Assembly: GCA_035291645.1 (NCBI GenBank)
Contig: DATDRQ010000065.1
Span: 1 to 30,220, forward strand
DNA length: 30,220 bases
Source: DATDRQ01 sp035291645
GTDB taxonomy: Bacteria > Chloroflexota > Anaerolineae > Anaerolineales > UBA4823
Reading direction: 5' to 3'
Shown: in pieces, positions 15,576 through 24,862 of the stretch
How the letters are laid out: every line of letters begins with the position of its first letter
Numbering within the stretch: position 1 is the stretch's first letter
Translations under genes and position numbers: made by a program
The notes under the pieces: model-generated
The model's database searches: none
Told to the model about the DNA's origin: nothing
What the model saw: the letters and a program-made list of their open reading frames with translations, nothing else

Positions 15576-18500
15576 TCAAGCCAGTGCGGGTTCAGCGGCC
15601 TCCAGCAACTCTTCAACCTGGTAGGCCGATTTCGATTCCGCCTCCCGAATCAGTCGGATGATCTGATATCTGTCTGCAATCTTTACTTGAGCCGCCTTTT
15701 CCTCCTCCTCAGCCAGCATGGATACCAAAGCGATCCGCATCATCCATTCCACCAGCTGTTCAAAGGATTCGTGGTTGAACCACAGGATTCCCTGGTGCCG
15801 ATTTACCTGGATCAGACGCTGGACATCTCCATCCTGCAACCACGATCGCAGCACCTGGTATGCAGATAAGTCTTCGTTATCCACCTGAACAAACCAATCC
15901 TGGTGGCTCACCAGCACCGAAACAACCTGGACGGCCCACCAGGCGGAGCCTTCGTCAAGGCCCCAATCCTGAAATGTCGCCGCCAGGATTTTCCCGAACA
16001 ACCACTCATCCAGCCAGGCGCGGCTCGTCTCCGCCGCACGCGCCTCACCCGTTACACGCCCCAGGGAGTGGGTGAATGCCCAGCCAAGAAGGATCGGATA
16101 CATCGGGAGACCAGTTCCAGAAGCAACCTCTCCCCCATTTCCAGCAAGCTCGATGGCTTGCTTGTAACCGTCTACTCCTTGCGGCGGGAATTTCCGCTCC
16201 AGAAGCGGAAATTCCAGGATAGTGCGCACCTCTTTACAAACCTCCCTGGCGATAGCCTGCAGCTCGGCGTCTTGCCTGCCGGCGTCGGTGATGCTGTTGA
16301 TCTCCTGCAACAGATGCAGAATTTTCTGTTCGACTTCGGATAGAAGCAGCGGGTCTACGGATTGGTCAAGTTCAACGACGCTCCCCTTGAATACCTGGCG
16401 GAAGGTCCCCGGATTCACCAATTCTCGGAACGGGTAGAGCACCGGCTGTAGAAAAATCTCTTTAAGCGTATCCTCGATGCTTGGGACGCCTCTCCCATCC
16501 AGGTAAGCATGCAGTTGTGCAAACTGGCGCCACTCGTTATCCATCACCTGGCGGAAATCCAAAAATACCTGATATTTATATGCGCCCAATTCGATATAAA
16601 GTCCCTGCTGGTGAATCTGGCGGTTTTCCCGGATGTATTCTAATCCGTTGGCCTGGTCACGAAAGATGGTAAACCAACCGTCTTCGTTCTCCAAATCAAG
16701 ACCCTCGCCCAGGCTCTTCTGGATTAGCCTGCGTTCCTCCCCCACCCCTGTCTTCAGCGAATATGCAGCGGAGGTGCGTACCCAACCGCGCGCCTCAGTA
16801 AAGCGGTTGTGATAGACCACCAAAGCCTGGTCATCTTCCCACCGGTTCGAATAAGCGAAGACGTCCTCATTGACGCTACCATCAGTAGAGTAAAAATCAT
16901 ATAATAAGAAATCGGTCACGTCTGCAAATAGCTTCCGGCGGCGCAGGAGCGGGAAGACCTCGCGCTCATGGCGCTCGACCAGGTAGGGGTCGGGATTCTC
17001 GGCCCAATAAGCGCGCCGGAATTCCATCCCATACTTCTCCGTATACCCTTCCACCTGACCGTGCCCGAACATGGGCAGCCCAGGCATGGTTGCCAAGAGC
17101 GTGCAGATTCCGAAGTACTTATCCCCCTTGCCAAACTGGTCGACGGCTGTGCGTTCGTCCGGATTATTCATAAAATTGACGTAGCGTTTCAAGATTTCCG
17201 GATCGAACTCAAGCGTGTTCTTGATCACCAGCCGGTATTCCTGGTTCTTCTCATCGCGCAGCATGTTCATGAAGGCGCTGTTGTAGACGCGGTGCATGCC
17301 TAAAGTGCGCACGAAGTAACCTTCCATCAACCAGAATGCCTCCGCTAATAAGAGGGTATCCGGCACCTCCTGGGCAACGCGATCGACTACCTCCCGCCAG
17401 AACTCGACGGGAAAAGCGGCATCGAATTGCTCTTTTTTCAACCCGTGTTCGGCGCGGGTTGGTATTGCTCCCCCGGTGCCCGGCTCGGGGAACCACAGCC
17501 GCTGATAATGCTTCTTCGCCAGGGTCATAGCGGCATCGAACCGGATAATGGAGAATTTTCGGGCAACGTGAAGAATCGTTTGAATGACCGCTTCCCGCAC
17601 CTCAGGCAGCAGGTAATTCAATTGGGCAGTATCGTTCCACGGCATGCTGGTACCGTCATTGCCGTGGTAGATGAACTTCGTGCTGCCGGTCCAACGATCT
17701 ACTCGCATGAAGACGACGGCGGCATCGCTGTTGTCGTAATAGTGGTCTTCCAGGAAGATGCCGACCCGCTCATCCCAGGAGAGATCCTGCCCGTTGAAGG
17801 AATAGGAAGGGAATGGTGAGTAATCAAGCGAGATAAACCAATCCGGTTGCTGAATCACCCAGCGTGAGTCGATCCCCATATGGTTCGGGACCATGTCGGA
17901 GGCCAGACGGAGGCCGCGCTGCCAGGCGCGATTACGCAGATCGAGAAAAGCCTGCTCGCCACCCAGGTCGGCGGCGATCTGATAATCGTGCAACGAATAA
18001 GCGGAAGCGACTGCATCCTGGTTACCGCGCAGTTGCTTGATGCGCTGGGAAGCCGCGCTGCGCTCCCACAAGCCGATCAACCATAACCCGCTGAATCCCC
18101 AACGCGCCAGCTTTTCTAACTCCTGATCTGGGATTTGATCCAACCGGGTGATCGGGCGCTGGTACTCCCTGGAGAGCTGGTCTATCCAGACATAGGTATT
18201 CTTGGCGATCAGAACCAGAGAGGGCATCCAATCACTGTCGGGGCTGAAGCGCTCGACTTCAGCCTCCAATCCGGTGAAGTCATACACCCTCGCCGGGCCT
18301 GGACCGAAGAAAATTACCTTCTCCTCCTCCCGAATTAAATCCAGGCTGCTGAGCAAACGGAAAAGGTAATGACCCAGCAGGAACCCCCAGCGCTCGCGCA
18401 TGTACTCCAGTTGGCCGGACAGGGAGTGGGGCACGGCGATTGCTGGGTGGCGCAGCATATCGACCAGGTTTTGCCCGTCCGGGCCAAAACCGGGCTGTGT

Positions 18501-19088
18501 TTCGAAGAAATCGTGCAGGCTGTCGATCAGGCGCCCGTAGGCGGTCTCTTTCTTAAGTGAAGTGTCGTCAAACAGTTCCAGGAACGGCGAGAAAGCCGGG
18601 TTCATATTCGCCACCCACAGGAGCAGCAATTCTTCTAGCAAGATTTCCTGGTTGGGGATGCCGCCTGAATCACCGTTCAGATAATCTTCGAGAGTGATCT
18701 CACGCCTGTAAAGCCGGGTAGCAGGGAACTGTTCGGCGAAGCGGGCCAAAACGTTTTCAAGAGCCGCTTCCCCGAGCTGCTCCCGGCAATAAACGAGAGC
18801 CTGTGACATTACCAGGGGATTTTCCTGCTGGCTATAAAGAGCAACCACGTGGTGCAGGATTTCGTCGATCAATCCCATGGCATTGATCTGGCCGGCTTTG
18901 ACTGCCTGCTCGGGAAAGCGGATCAAATCTCGCTTCTGGTTCATTTTTTGGGCGAACAAGCGCACTGCGTGGAAATTTACGAAGATCACGTTGCCGCTTA
19001 ACCCGAAGAGAGCCTGGTCGAGCTGGTAGCGATCGCGGGTCAGGCGTGAAACATGGAATTCGAAGACCGGGCTGTCGGTGGGATGCAT
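15576..19088 (-). CDS. Very long GH13 alpha-amylase-family protein
   Basis: A 1170-residue cytoplasmic protein with a central GH13 barrel (about 300-770). The four motifs are DMVPNH (from D398), IIRFDAAM with candidate nucleophile D518, LLLAEAFW with acid/base E583, and FMNNPDERTA with the third carboxylate D644. Motif IV has Asn-Pro-Asp where most GH13 enzymes have Asn-His-Asp; the GlgE maltosyltransferases have a similar Thr-Pro-Asp. About 300 residues before and 400 after the barrel are mostly helical and unassigned. A GGIPNQEILLEELLLLW-like helical segment lies in the N-terminus. CCTCCT at 19093-19098 (AGGAGG on the minus strand) supports this start. Likely acts on maltodextrin or glycogen with its neighbours; the exact reaction is unknown. 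Confidence 0.88.
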   Translation of the reverse strand: MHPTDSPVFEFHVSRLTRDRYQLDQALFGLSGNVIFVNFHAVRLFAQKMNQKRDLIRFPEQAVKAGQINAMGLIDEILHHVVALYSQQENPLVMSQALVYCREQLGEAALENVLARFAEQFPATRLYRREITLEDYLNGDSGGIPNQEILLEELLLLWVANMNPAFSPFLELFDDTSLKKETAYGRLIDSLHDFFETQPGFGPDGQNLVDMLRHPAIAVPHSLSGQLEYMRERWGFLLGHYLFRLLSSLDLIREEEKVIFFGPGPARVYDFTGLEAEVERFSPDSDWMPSLVLIAKNTYVWIDQLSREYQRPITRLDQIPDQELEKLARWGFSGLWLIGLWERSAASQRIKQLRGNQDAVASAYSLHDYQIAADLGGEQAFLDLRNRAWQRGLRLASDMVPNHMGIDSRWVIQQPDWFISLDYSPFPSYSFNGQDLSWDERVGIFLEDHYYDNSDAAVVFMRVDRWTGSTKFIYHGNDGTSMPWNDTAQLNYLLPEVREAVIQTILHVARKFSIIRFDAAMTLAKKHYQRLWFPEPGTGGAIPTRAEHGLKKEQFDAAFPVEFWREVVDRVAQEVPDTLLLAEAFWLMEGYFVRTLGMHRVYNSAFMNMLRDEKNQEYRLVIKNTLEFDPEILKRYVNFMNNPDERTAVDQFGKGDKYFGICTLLATMPGLPMFGHGQVEGYTEKYGMEFRRAYWAENPDPYLVERHEREVFPLLRRRKLFADVTDFLLYDFYSTDGSVNEDVFAYSNRWEDDQALVVYHNRFTEARGWVRTSAAYSLKTGVGEERRLIQKSLGEGLDLENEDGWFTIFRDQANGLEYIRENRQIHQQGLYIELGAYKYQVFLDFRQVMDNEWRQFAQLHAYLDGRGVPSIEDTLKEIFLQPVLYPFRELVNPGTFRQVFKGSVVELDQSVDPLLLSEVEQKILHLLQEINSITDAGRQDAELQAIAREVCKEVRTILEFPLLERKFPPQGVDGYKQAIELAGNGGEVASGTGLPMYPILLGWAFTHSLGRVTGEARAAETSRAWLDEWLFGKILAATFQDWGLDEGSAWWAVQVVSVLVSHQDWFVQVDNEDLSAYQVLRSWLQDGDVQRLIQVNRHQGILWFNHESFEQLVEWMMRIALVSMLAEEEEKAAQVKIADRYQIIRLIREAESKSAYQVEELLEAAEPALA

Positions 19089-19327
19089 GTATCCTCCTGA
19101 GAATTCAGGATGCTCATTTCTATTCGGCCTGCCTTCACCCCCATCCGTAGAAAGCCAAGACTGAGTGAAACGAATTCAAGATAGCGCAAACGAAAGGTTC
19201 TGCTAATTATATCCGGTAAGGGATAAAACGGGCTCGCCTGATAAGTTCATACTCGATAGCTGGGGTACAATTCATCGTAATCATCAGAAAGTGGAAAATA
19301 CCGGTGTACCATAAAAGGGAGAAACTT
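19089..19327. promoter_or_regulatory. Divergent promoter region between the GH13 and Lon-family genes
   Basis: On the minus strand a TATAAT (19211-19206) could be the -10 for the GH13 gene, with a leader of about 110 bases. On the plus strand TACAAT (19266-19271) could be the -10 for the Lon operon; AAAAGGGAG at 19313-19321 is its ribosome site, 6 bases before the ATG at 19328. No -35 element, CIRCE operator or other heat-shock site is evident. Confidence 0.3.
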
Positions 19328-21793
19328 ATGACGATTGCCGAGCCTTTGACGCCCGAGCAGCTCTACACACGAACCAATCTAGATCACCTGAATTTTGAGA
19401 CTACGAATGAATTGAATGGTGCGAATGTGATTATCGGCCAACCCAGGGCGCTCGATGCGATCCGCTTCGGGGTTGGTATCGAGAAAGATGGCTACAATAT
19501 TTTCGCATTGGGCCCGGAAGGAGCCGGAAAACGCTCCTTAATCACCCAATTCTTCCAGGAGAAAGCCCGGCAGGAACAGGCCCCGCCGGATTGGATTTAC
19601 GTCCAGAATTTCGATCACGACAACCAGCCCAATGCCATCCGGTTACCTTCCGGCAAAGGAAGCGAGTTCCAACGCGATATGGAGCAGCTGGTCGAGGAAC
19701 TCCAAACCGCGCTCTCCGCCGGATTCGAGAGCGACGAGTACCGCGCCCGGCGGCAGGTGATCGAGGAAGAAATCCAGGAACAACAGGAAAAAGAACTCGA
19801 AAAGCTTCAAGAGCGCGCCAAGCAGCACAACCTGGCTTTACTGCGCACGCCCGGAGGGCTGGTTTTCGCCCCGGTCAAGGATGGCGAGGTCATAGCTCCG
19901 GAGGAATTCAAGCAGCTCCCGGAAGATGTGCGTTCCAAAATGGAAATGCAGGTCGCCGAGCTCCAGGAACTGCTTCAGAAGGTACTCCAAAAGGTACCCG
20001 GTTTACAGAGGCAGGTCCGCCAGCGGCTGCGAGAACTCAACCGTGATATTACCATGGTCGCGGTAAGCGGGCTCCTGGAGGAGTTGCAGCAGAAGTATCA
20101 CGATATCCCCGAGATCCCAGAATTCCTGACCTTCCTACGGGAAGATATTGTCGATAAAGCAGTTGGCTTCATATCCCAGGACGAGGGCCAGTTGAACGAA
20201 GCCCAGCAAGTACTGGCAGCCATGACCGGACAGCGCAGGCAAGAACGCGCCCTGTTCCGCAGGTACCAGGTCAACCTGCTGGTAGACAACTCTGCCACCC
20301 AGGGCGTCCCGGTGATCTATGAAGACAATCCGACCTACCAGAACCTGATCGGCGAAGTTGAGTACCTGGCGCAGATGGGCGCTCTTTTGACGGACTTCAC
20401 ACTGATCAAACCGGGATCTTTGCACCGGGCAAACGGCGGATACCTGATCCTGGACGCCCGCAAGATCTTGCAACAACCCTACGCGTGGGAAGCGCTCAAG
20501 CGCAGCCTGAAGGCAAAACAAATCAAAATCGAATCTCTCGGGCAGATGCTCGGTCTGCTCAGCACGGTAACGCTCGAGCCGGAGCCGATCCCTCTGGATG
20601 TCAAGGTCGCCCTGCTCGGCGATCGATGGTTATATTACCGGCTATCCGAGATGGATCCGGAGTTCCGCGAACTCTTCAAAGTTCAGGCCGACTTCGAGGA
20701 AAAGATGCCCCGTGACGGAGAGAACCAGGCCCAATATGCTGAAGTGCTGGCTTCTATCGTGCGGCGGGAGAATCTCCGCCCCTTTGACCGCAGCGCCGTC
20801 GTGCGGGTGATCGAACATAGCGCCCGTCTGGCGGGTGACGCAGAGCGGGTTTCAATCGAATTCGACGACATCATCGATTTATTAAGCGAAGCCGACTACT
20901 GGGCAGGGCAAGCGGGCAAAGAGGTCGTGGGCGCTTCAGACGTCGAGCAGGCGATCGACGCCCAGATCCACCGGGCTGACCGGCTGCGCGAGCGTTTTCA
21001 AGAGAGCATCCTGAGAGAGATCGTCTTTATCGCCACTGAAGGATCTCACGTCGGGCAGGTAAACGGCGTATCGGTAGTCCAATTAGGCGAGTTTTCTTTC
21101 GGCTTTCCCAGCCGGATCACCGCGCGTGTCCGCCGTGGTAAAGGGGAAGTGGTAAATATCGAACGGGAAGTCAATATGAGCGGCCCGATCCATTCGAAAG
21201 GGGTTCTAATACTATCCGGTTACCTGGGGGAAAAGTATGCATCTGAAAAACCACTCTCGCTATCAGCCAGCCTGGTCTTCGAGCAATCCTATAGCGGGGT
21301 CGAAGGAGATAGCGCCTCTTCGGCAGAACTGTATGCCCTGCTATCTGCCATCGCCGAAGTACCGGTCAAGCAGTCCTTTGCAATAACCGGTTCGGTGAAC
21401 CAGCACGGGCAGGTGCAGGCGATCGGCGGAGCGAATGAAAAGATCGAGGGCTTCTTCGATATCTGCAACGCGCGCGGCTTAACCGGTAACCAAGGTGTAT
21501 TGATCCCGGCGCCCAATGTCAAGCATTTGATGCTGCGCCAGAACGTGATCGAGGCCGTCGCTGGTGGGAAGTTCCGCATCTTCCCAATCTCCGATATCGA
21601 TCAAGGGATCGAACTACTGACCGGGATAGCCGCAGGAAGTCTGGATGAGAATGGAGACTACCCAGCGGACACAATCAACGGTAAAGTCCAAAGCCGGCTT
21701 GCCAGGCTGGCAGAGGAAGAGAAAAAGGAGCAGGATAATTCCGAGAAAGAAGACAAGGTGGTCGAGACATTGGACAGAAAGGAGGGGGAATGA
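19328..21793 (+). CDS. Lon-family ATP-dependent protease, AAA_32 type
   Basis: The 821-residue protein combines an N-terminal AAA_32 domain, a long helical insertion (about 110-270) and a C-terminal Lon protease domain. Walker A is GPEGAGKRS (62-70), with Arg in place of the usual Thr/Ser after Lys. The Walker B segment reads GGYLILDA, with Ala where the catalytic Glu is expected, as I recall for this subfamily. The protease dyad is S662 (GDSASS) and K705 (GGANEKIEG), 43 residues apart as in classical Lon. It probably degrades misfolded or regulatory proteins. The start at 19328 follows AAAAGGGAG; a GTG at 19304 would add 8 residues. It is the first gene of a Lon-Usp-rhodanese operon. Confidence 0.93.
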   Translation: MTIAEPLTPEQLYTRTNLDHLNFETTNELNGANVIIGQPRALDAIRFGVGIEKDGYNIFALGPEGAGKRSLITQFFQEKARQEQAPPDWIYVQNFDHDNQPNAIRLPSGKGSEFQRDMEQLVEELQTALSAGFESDEYRARRQVIEEEIQEQQEKELEKLQERAKQHNLALLRTPGGLVFAPVKDGEVIAPEEFKQLPEDVRSKMEMQVAELQELLQKVLQKVPGLQRQVRQRLRELNRDITMVAVSGLLEELQQKYHDIPEIPEFLTFLREDIVDKAVGFISQDEGQLNEAQQVLAAMTGQRRQERALFRRYQVNLLVDNSATQGVPVIYEDNPTYQNLIGEVEYLAQMGALLTDFTLIKPGSLHRANGGYLILDARKILQQPYAWEALKRSLKAKQIKIESLGQMLGLLSTVTLEPEPIPLDVKVALLGDRWLYYRLSEMDPEFRELFKVQADFEEKMPRDGENQAQYAEVLASIVRRENLRPFDRSAVVRVIEHSARLAGDAERVSIEFDDIIDLLSEADYWAGQAGKEVVGASDVEQAIDAQIHRADRLRERFQESILREIVFIATEGSHVGQVNGVSVVQLGEFSFGFPSRITARVRRGKGEVVNIEREVNMSGPIHSKGVLILSGYLGEKYASEKPLSLSASLVFEQSYSGVEGDSASSAELYALLSAIAEVPVKQSFAITGSVNQHGQVQAIGGANEKIEGFFDICNARGLTGNQGVLIPAPNVKHLMLRQNVIEAVAGGKFRIFPISDIDQGIELLTGIAAGSLDENGDYPADTINGKVQSRLARLAEEEKKEQDNSEKEDKVVETLDRKEGE

Positions 21794-22629
21794 GCCCGCA
21801 GGAACGCGAGGGTGGCATCCGGCGCATCCTTGTGTCGGTGGATGCCTCCTCACAGAGCCTGACTGCGTTACGAGTGGCAGCCAGCCTGGCTACACGCCTG
21901 GACACAGAAGTGATTGGTATCTTCGTGGAAGACATCAACCTCCTCCGGTTAGCTGAGATGCCCTTCATTCAGGAAGTTGGTTATTTCTCCGCCCGATCCT
22001 ATCCGATGAGCAGCCAGGGGATCGAACGGCAGCTGCGATCCAGCAACCGCTGGCTGCAACAGGTTTTCCAGATGTTGTCGAGCAATACCAACATACGCTG
22101 GTCGCTACGAACCATACGCGGGTCAATAGCTGCCGAGCTGCTGGATTCTGTGCTCGATACCGACCTGCTCATCCTCGGCCGGACAGGTTTGCCCGGGATG
22201 CGCCAGGTAGGTCCCATCGTACGCTCCTTGATCAACCGCGCTCCTACTCAATCCCTGATCATAAACCGTCCGGTCAGGCCTGGGACCAGAGTCATCATCC
22301 TGTACGATGGCAGCGCATCCAGCCAAAAAGCTCTGCTGGCATGCGAGCTGGTGATTGCTCCTGAGAATCCGGTCATCGTTCTCATCATCGCGCCAGATTT
22401 TGAACAGGCGCAGCGACTCCAGGCGCAAGCCCAGGCAGAACTCGTGGCCGCGACGAACCGCACGCGTTACCACTGGCTTAGAGGAGCGGATGCCATACTC
22501 CTGGCTCAACTAGCCAGGCGTGAAGAATGCGGTGTTCTGGTCCTGCCTGCCGAGAGCGATGCCCTGCCCGTCGACTCGCTGCTGGCGCTGTTGGACCGGA
22601 CAGACTGCTCGGTTCTGCTCGTCCATTGA
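21790..22629 (+). CDS. Universal stress protein with two UspA domains
   Basis: The 279-residue protein consists of two UspA folds. The first (about 10-160) starts RRILVSVDASSQSLTALRVA and ends with DLLILGRTGLPGM...SLI, a degenerate form of the GxxGx9GS ATP-binding motif. The second (about 165-279) starts RVIILYDGSASSQKAL and ends VLVLPAES...CSVLLVH, without the motif. It overlaps the Lon gene by 4 bp in an ATGA junction, so the two are co-translated. Usp proteins help survive starvation and oxidative stress; nucleotide binding is uncertain here. Confidence 0.9.
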   Translation: MSPQEREGGIRRILVSVDASSQSLTALRVAASLATRLDTEVIGIFVEDINLLRLAEMPFIQEVGYFSARSYPMSSQGIERQLRSSNRWLQQVFQMLSSNTNIRWSLRTIRGSIAAELLDSVLDTDLLILGRTGLPGMRQVGPIVRSLINRAPTQSLIINRPVRPGTRVIILYDGSASSQKALLACELVIAPENPVIVLIIAPDFEQAQRLQAQAQAELVAATNRTRYHWLRGADAILLAQLARREECGVLVLPAESDALPVDSLLALLDRTDCSVLLVH

Positions 22630-22649
22630 AGGGGCGCCAGGTAGACAAC

Positions 22650-23504
22650 GTGACCTTTACCACCCTGATCCAGGCCGAACAGGTGATCGACCACCTGGGA
22701 GATCCCGAATGGGCGATCGTGGACTGCCGTTTCTACCTGGCGAATCCACGACGCGGCTGTGAAGAATACCTGGCGGGCCATATCCCTGGGGCTGTGTATG
22801 CTCATCTGGATGCAGACTTGTGCGGGCCGGTCCATCCGGGGATCACAGGCCGCCACCCCCTCCCAGAAATACCTGCGATTACGGAGAAGCTATCCGCATG
22901 GGGCATCGGACCAAATGTGCAGGTAGTTGCCTATGACGACGCCGGCGGGTCAATGGCGGCAGCCCGCCTGTGGTGGATGCTGCTCTGGTTAGGCCACCCG
23001 GCGGTGGCTGTGCTGGATGGGAGCTGGAGAAGATGGAAGCGAGAAGGTCATCCCGTACAGGAAGGTCTGAATAGCAGGCCAGGGCGGGTTTTCATCCCAC
23101 GTATCCAGGCAGAAATGCGGGCCGATACAGAGGAAATCCTGGCGAGTCTCAACCAGCCGGGTTTCCGGCTGGTTGACGTGCGAAGTCCAGATCGCTATCG
23201 AGGGGAAAACGAGACGATCGACCCGGTCGCCGGGCATATCCCCGGCGCGGTCAATCTACCTTATGCCGAAAACCTGGATCAACGCGGCAGGTTTCTATCG
23301 CCGGAGATCTTAAAAGATCATTTCACAAAAGCGCTGGAGGGGACTCCTCCAGAAGAAGCTGTTTTCTACTGTGGGTCCGGGGTTACTGCAGCACAAAGCC
23401 TGCTTGCCGCGGCTCAGGCCGGGTTGGGAATCGCCAGGCTCTTTGACGGTTCCTGGAGCGAGTGGATCACCAATCCGGCCCGGCCAGTCGCAATTGGCGC
23501 TTAG
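22650..23504 (+). CDS. Two-domain rhodanese (thiosulfate/3-mercaptopyruvate-type sulfurtransferase)
   Basis: The 284-residue enzyme has two rhodanese domains. The N-terminal one (1-135) is catalytically inert, with VVAYDDAGGSMAA at the loop where Cys would sit. The C-terminal one (about 155-284) has the active Cys C241 in FYCGSGVTAAQS. The CGSGVTA loop is typical of bacterial sulfurtransferases that move sulfane sulfur from thiosulfate or mercaptopyruvate to cyanide or other acceptors. The start is a GTG at 22650, 20 bases after the Usp stop; the longer reading upstream lies inside the Usp gene and has no rhodanese similarity. Confidence 0.92.
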   Translation: MTFTTLIQAEQVIDHLGDPEWAIVDCRFYLANPRRGCEEYLAGHIPGAVYAHLDADLCGPVHPGITGRHPLPEIPAITEKLSAWGIGPNVQVVAYDDAGGSMAAARLWWMLLWLGHPAVAVLDGSWRRWKREGHPVQEGLNSRPGRVFIPRIQAEMRADTEEILASLNQPGFRLVDVRSPDRYRGENETIDPVAGHIPGAVNLPYAENLDQRGRFLSPEILKDHFTKALEGTPPEEAVFYCGSGVTAAQSLLAAAQAGLGIARLFDGSWSEWITNPARPVAIGA

Positions 23505-23524
23505 CCTTTCACGCCTCCTTTTGT

Positions 23525-24862
23525 TTATCCCCCGCCACGGATTTCTTCGAGCTTGCCATTCACTTCATCTTCCGCCTTCTGCAAAGCAGCAGCCGGTTCG
23601 GTTCCTTCATTTATCACGGACAGAATGGCGTTGTTTAGCGGGTCCCAGTAGGCGTTCATCTCGGGGATAAGCGGGAACCTGGTGCCGCCTTCTAAGGCAA
23701 TGACGGCAGCCTGAATCAGCGGGTCCGTGATCTCCTCGCCGGTGATCGCCGGAATGTGGGCGGCTTTGGTCGGATCAGCCAGGATGGCCTGGGTCTCTGG
23801 GGACAGGAAGAACTCGATGAATGCTAATCCTGCAGCAGCATCGTCTTCGGTAGCATTTGCGCTCAGATATAGATTCTCAGTCTGCACGTAACCGGAGAGT
23901 GCACCCTGGTCAGTGGCGGGCCAGGGATCGATCGACAGGTTTTCGGCTCCGATCGCTTCGGCCAGGCTGGAGGAGTTCCAGGTGCCGTCGATGATGATGC
24001 CAGCCTTGCCCTCTTTGAACAGGTTGACGTCGTTGTCGGTGTTGTTCTCGCCGGGCAATCCGGTGGCATCATACTCGGTAAACAGGTTCAACCAACAGAC
24101 CCCCGCCTCGTTGTTGAAGGCAGGGTCGCCGTTATCTTCCATCAGCTTACCCCCACAGGCGTTCAGGTGTCCGGCCGAGAAGTAGAGACCGCTTTCCAGG
24201 TCAGCGCCGATTACATCCCCATGGGTGGCTGCTTGAGCGCTCTCGAGCAGGTCTGCCCAGGTCGTTGGAGCTTCGGTCAGAATAGACGTGTTGCGGAACA
24301 TGACCACACCCTTGTTGATTTCATGAGGCAGACCGATCATGGCATCTTTGTATTGAACCGCGCCAAGGGCAGCCGGGTTGATCGTCGCGAGCAGGTCCTC
24401 GCTCACCCGGTCAGTCAGATCGGCGACCAGGGTCTTATCGTAGAAGGCAGGACCCCAATCCGCGGCGCCGATCAGGACGGTCGGTCCGCCGCCGGTAGCC
24501 GCTGCGGCCTCGAACTTACCGCGCAGGTCGTCGAAGGGTACGTACATGACGTCGAATTGTACATCCGGATACTGTTCTTGAAATGCTGCGAGGACTTCGA
24601 CCAGGCTCTCCATTTCGAATTCATTCCAGGCATGCCATAAGGTTATGGTGCCTGTTATCTTTGCAGGCAGAATTTCCGCAACCACTTCGGTAGGCTCTAC
24701 TGTCTCAATGGCCTGCTCGGTCAAGACAGGCTCTTCACTTTGGGTAAGTTCAACAGTCGGCGAAGCAGGAGCTTCCGTCGTCACTCCCTCCGGTGTACAC
24801 ATCGCCAACACGACAGCCGCGAGTATTAGGCCTACATTTAGGATTAGATACTTCTTCGACAT
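23525..24862 (-). CDS. ABC transporter sugar-binding lipoprotein (family 1)
   Basis: The 445-residue precursor has a Lys-rich start, a hydrophobic segment (4-21) and a lipidation Cys C22 (VVLAMC; Met just before Cys is unusual). A Thr/Pro/Glu-rich linker (23-65) leads to a periplasmic-binding-protein fold with GTITLWHAWNEFE and FKEGKAGIIIDGTWN, as in maltose/maltodextrin-binding proteins. It would capture an oligosaccharide outside the cell and pass it to an ABC permease, but no permease or ATPase gene is in the window. GAGGAG (24874-24869, minus strand) sits 6 bases before the ATG at 24862, which decides against the ATG at 24868. Confidence 0.92.
   Translation of the reverse strand: MSKKYLILNVGLILAAVVLAMCTPEGVTTEAPASPTVELTQSEEPVLTEQAIETVEPTEVVAEILPAKITGTITLWHAWNEFEMESLVEVLAAFQEQYPDVQFDVMYVPFDDLRGKFEAAAATGGGPTVLIGAADWGPAFYDKTLVADLTDRVSEDLLATINPAALGAVQYKDAMIGLPHEINKGVVMFRNTSILTEAPTTWADLLESAQAATHGDVIGADLESGLYFSAGHLNACGGKLMEDNGDPAFNNEAGVCWLNLFTEYDATGLPGENNTDNDVNLFKEGKAGIIIDGTWNSSSLAEAIGAENLSIDPWPATDQGALSGYVQTENLYLSANATEDDAAAGLAFIEFFLSPETQAILADPTKAAHIPAITGEEITDPLIQAAVIALEGGTRFPLIPEMNAYWDPLNNAILSVINEGTEPAAALQKAEDEVNGKLEEIRGGG

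Noticed and set aside
22527..22649. N-terminal extension of the rhodanese gene into the Usp gene
   Set aside because: The added 41 residues are Arg/Cys-rich out-of-frame Usp sequence; the GTG at 22650 gives the normal rhodanese start.
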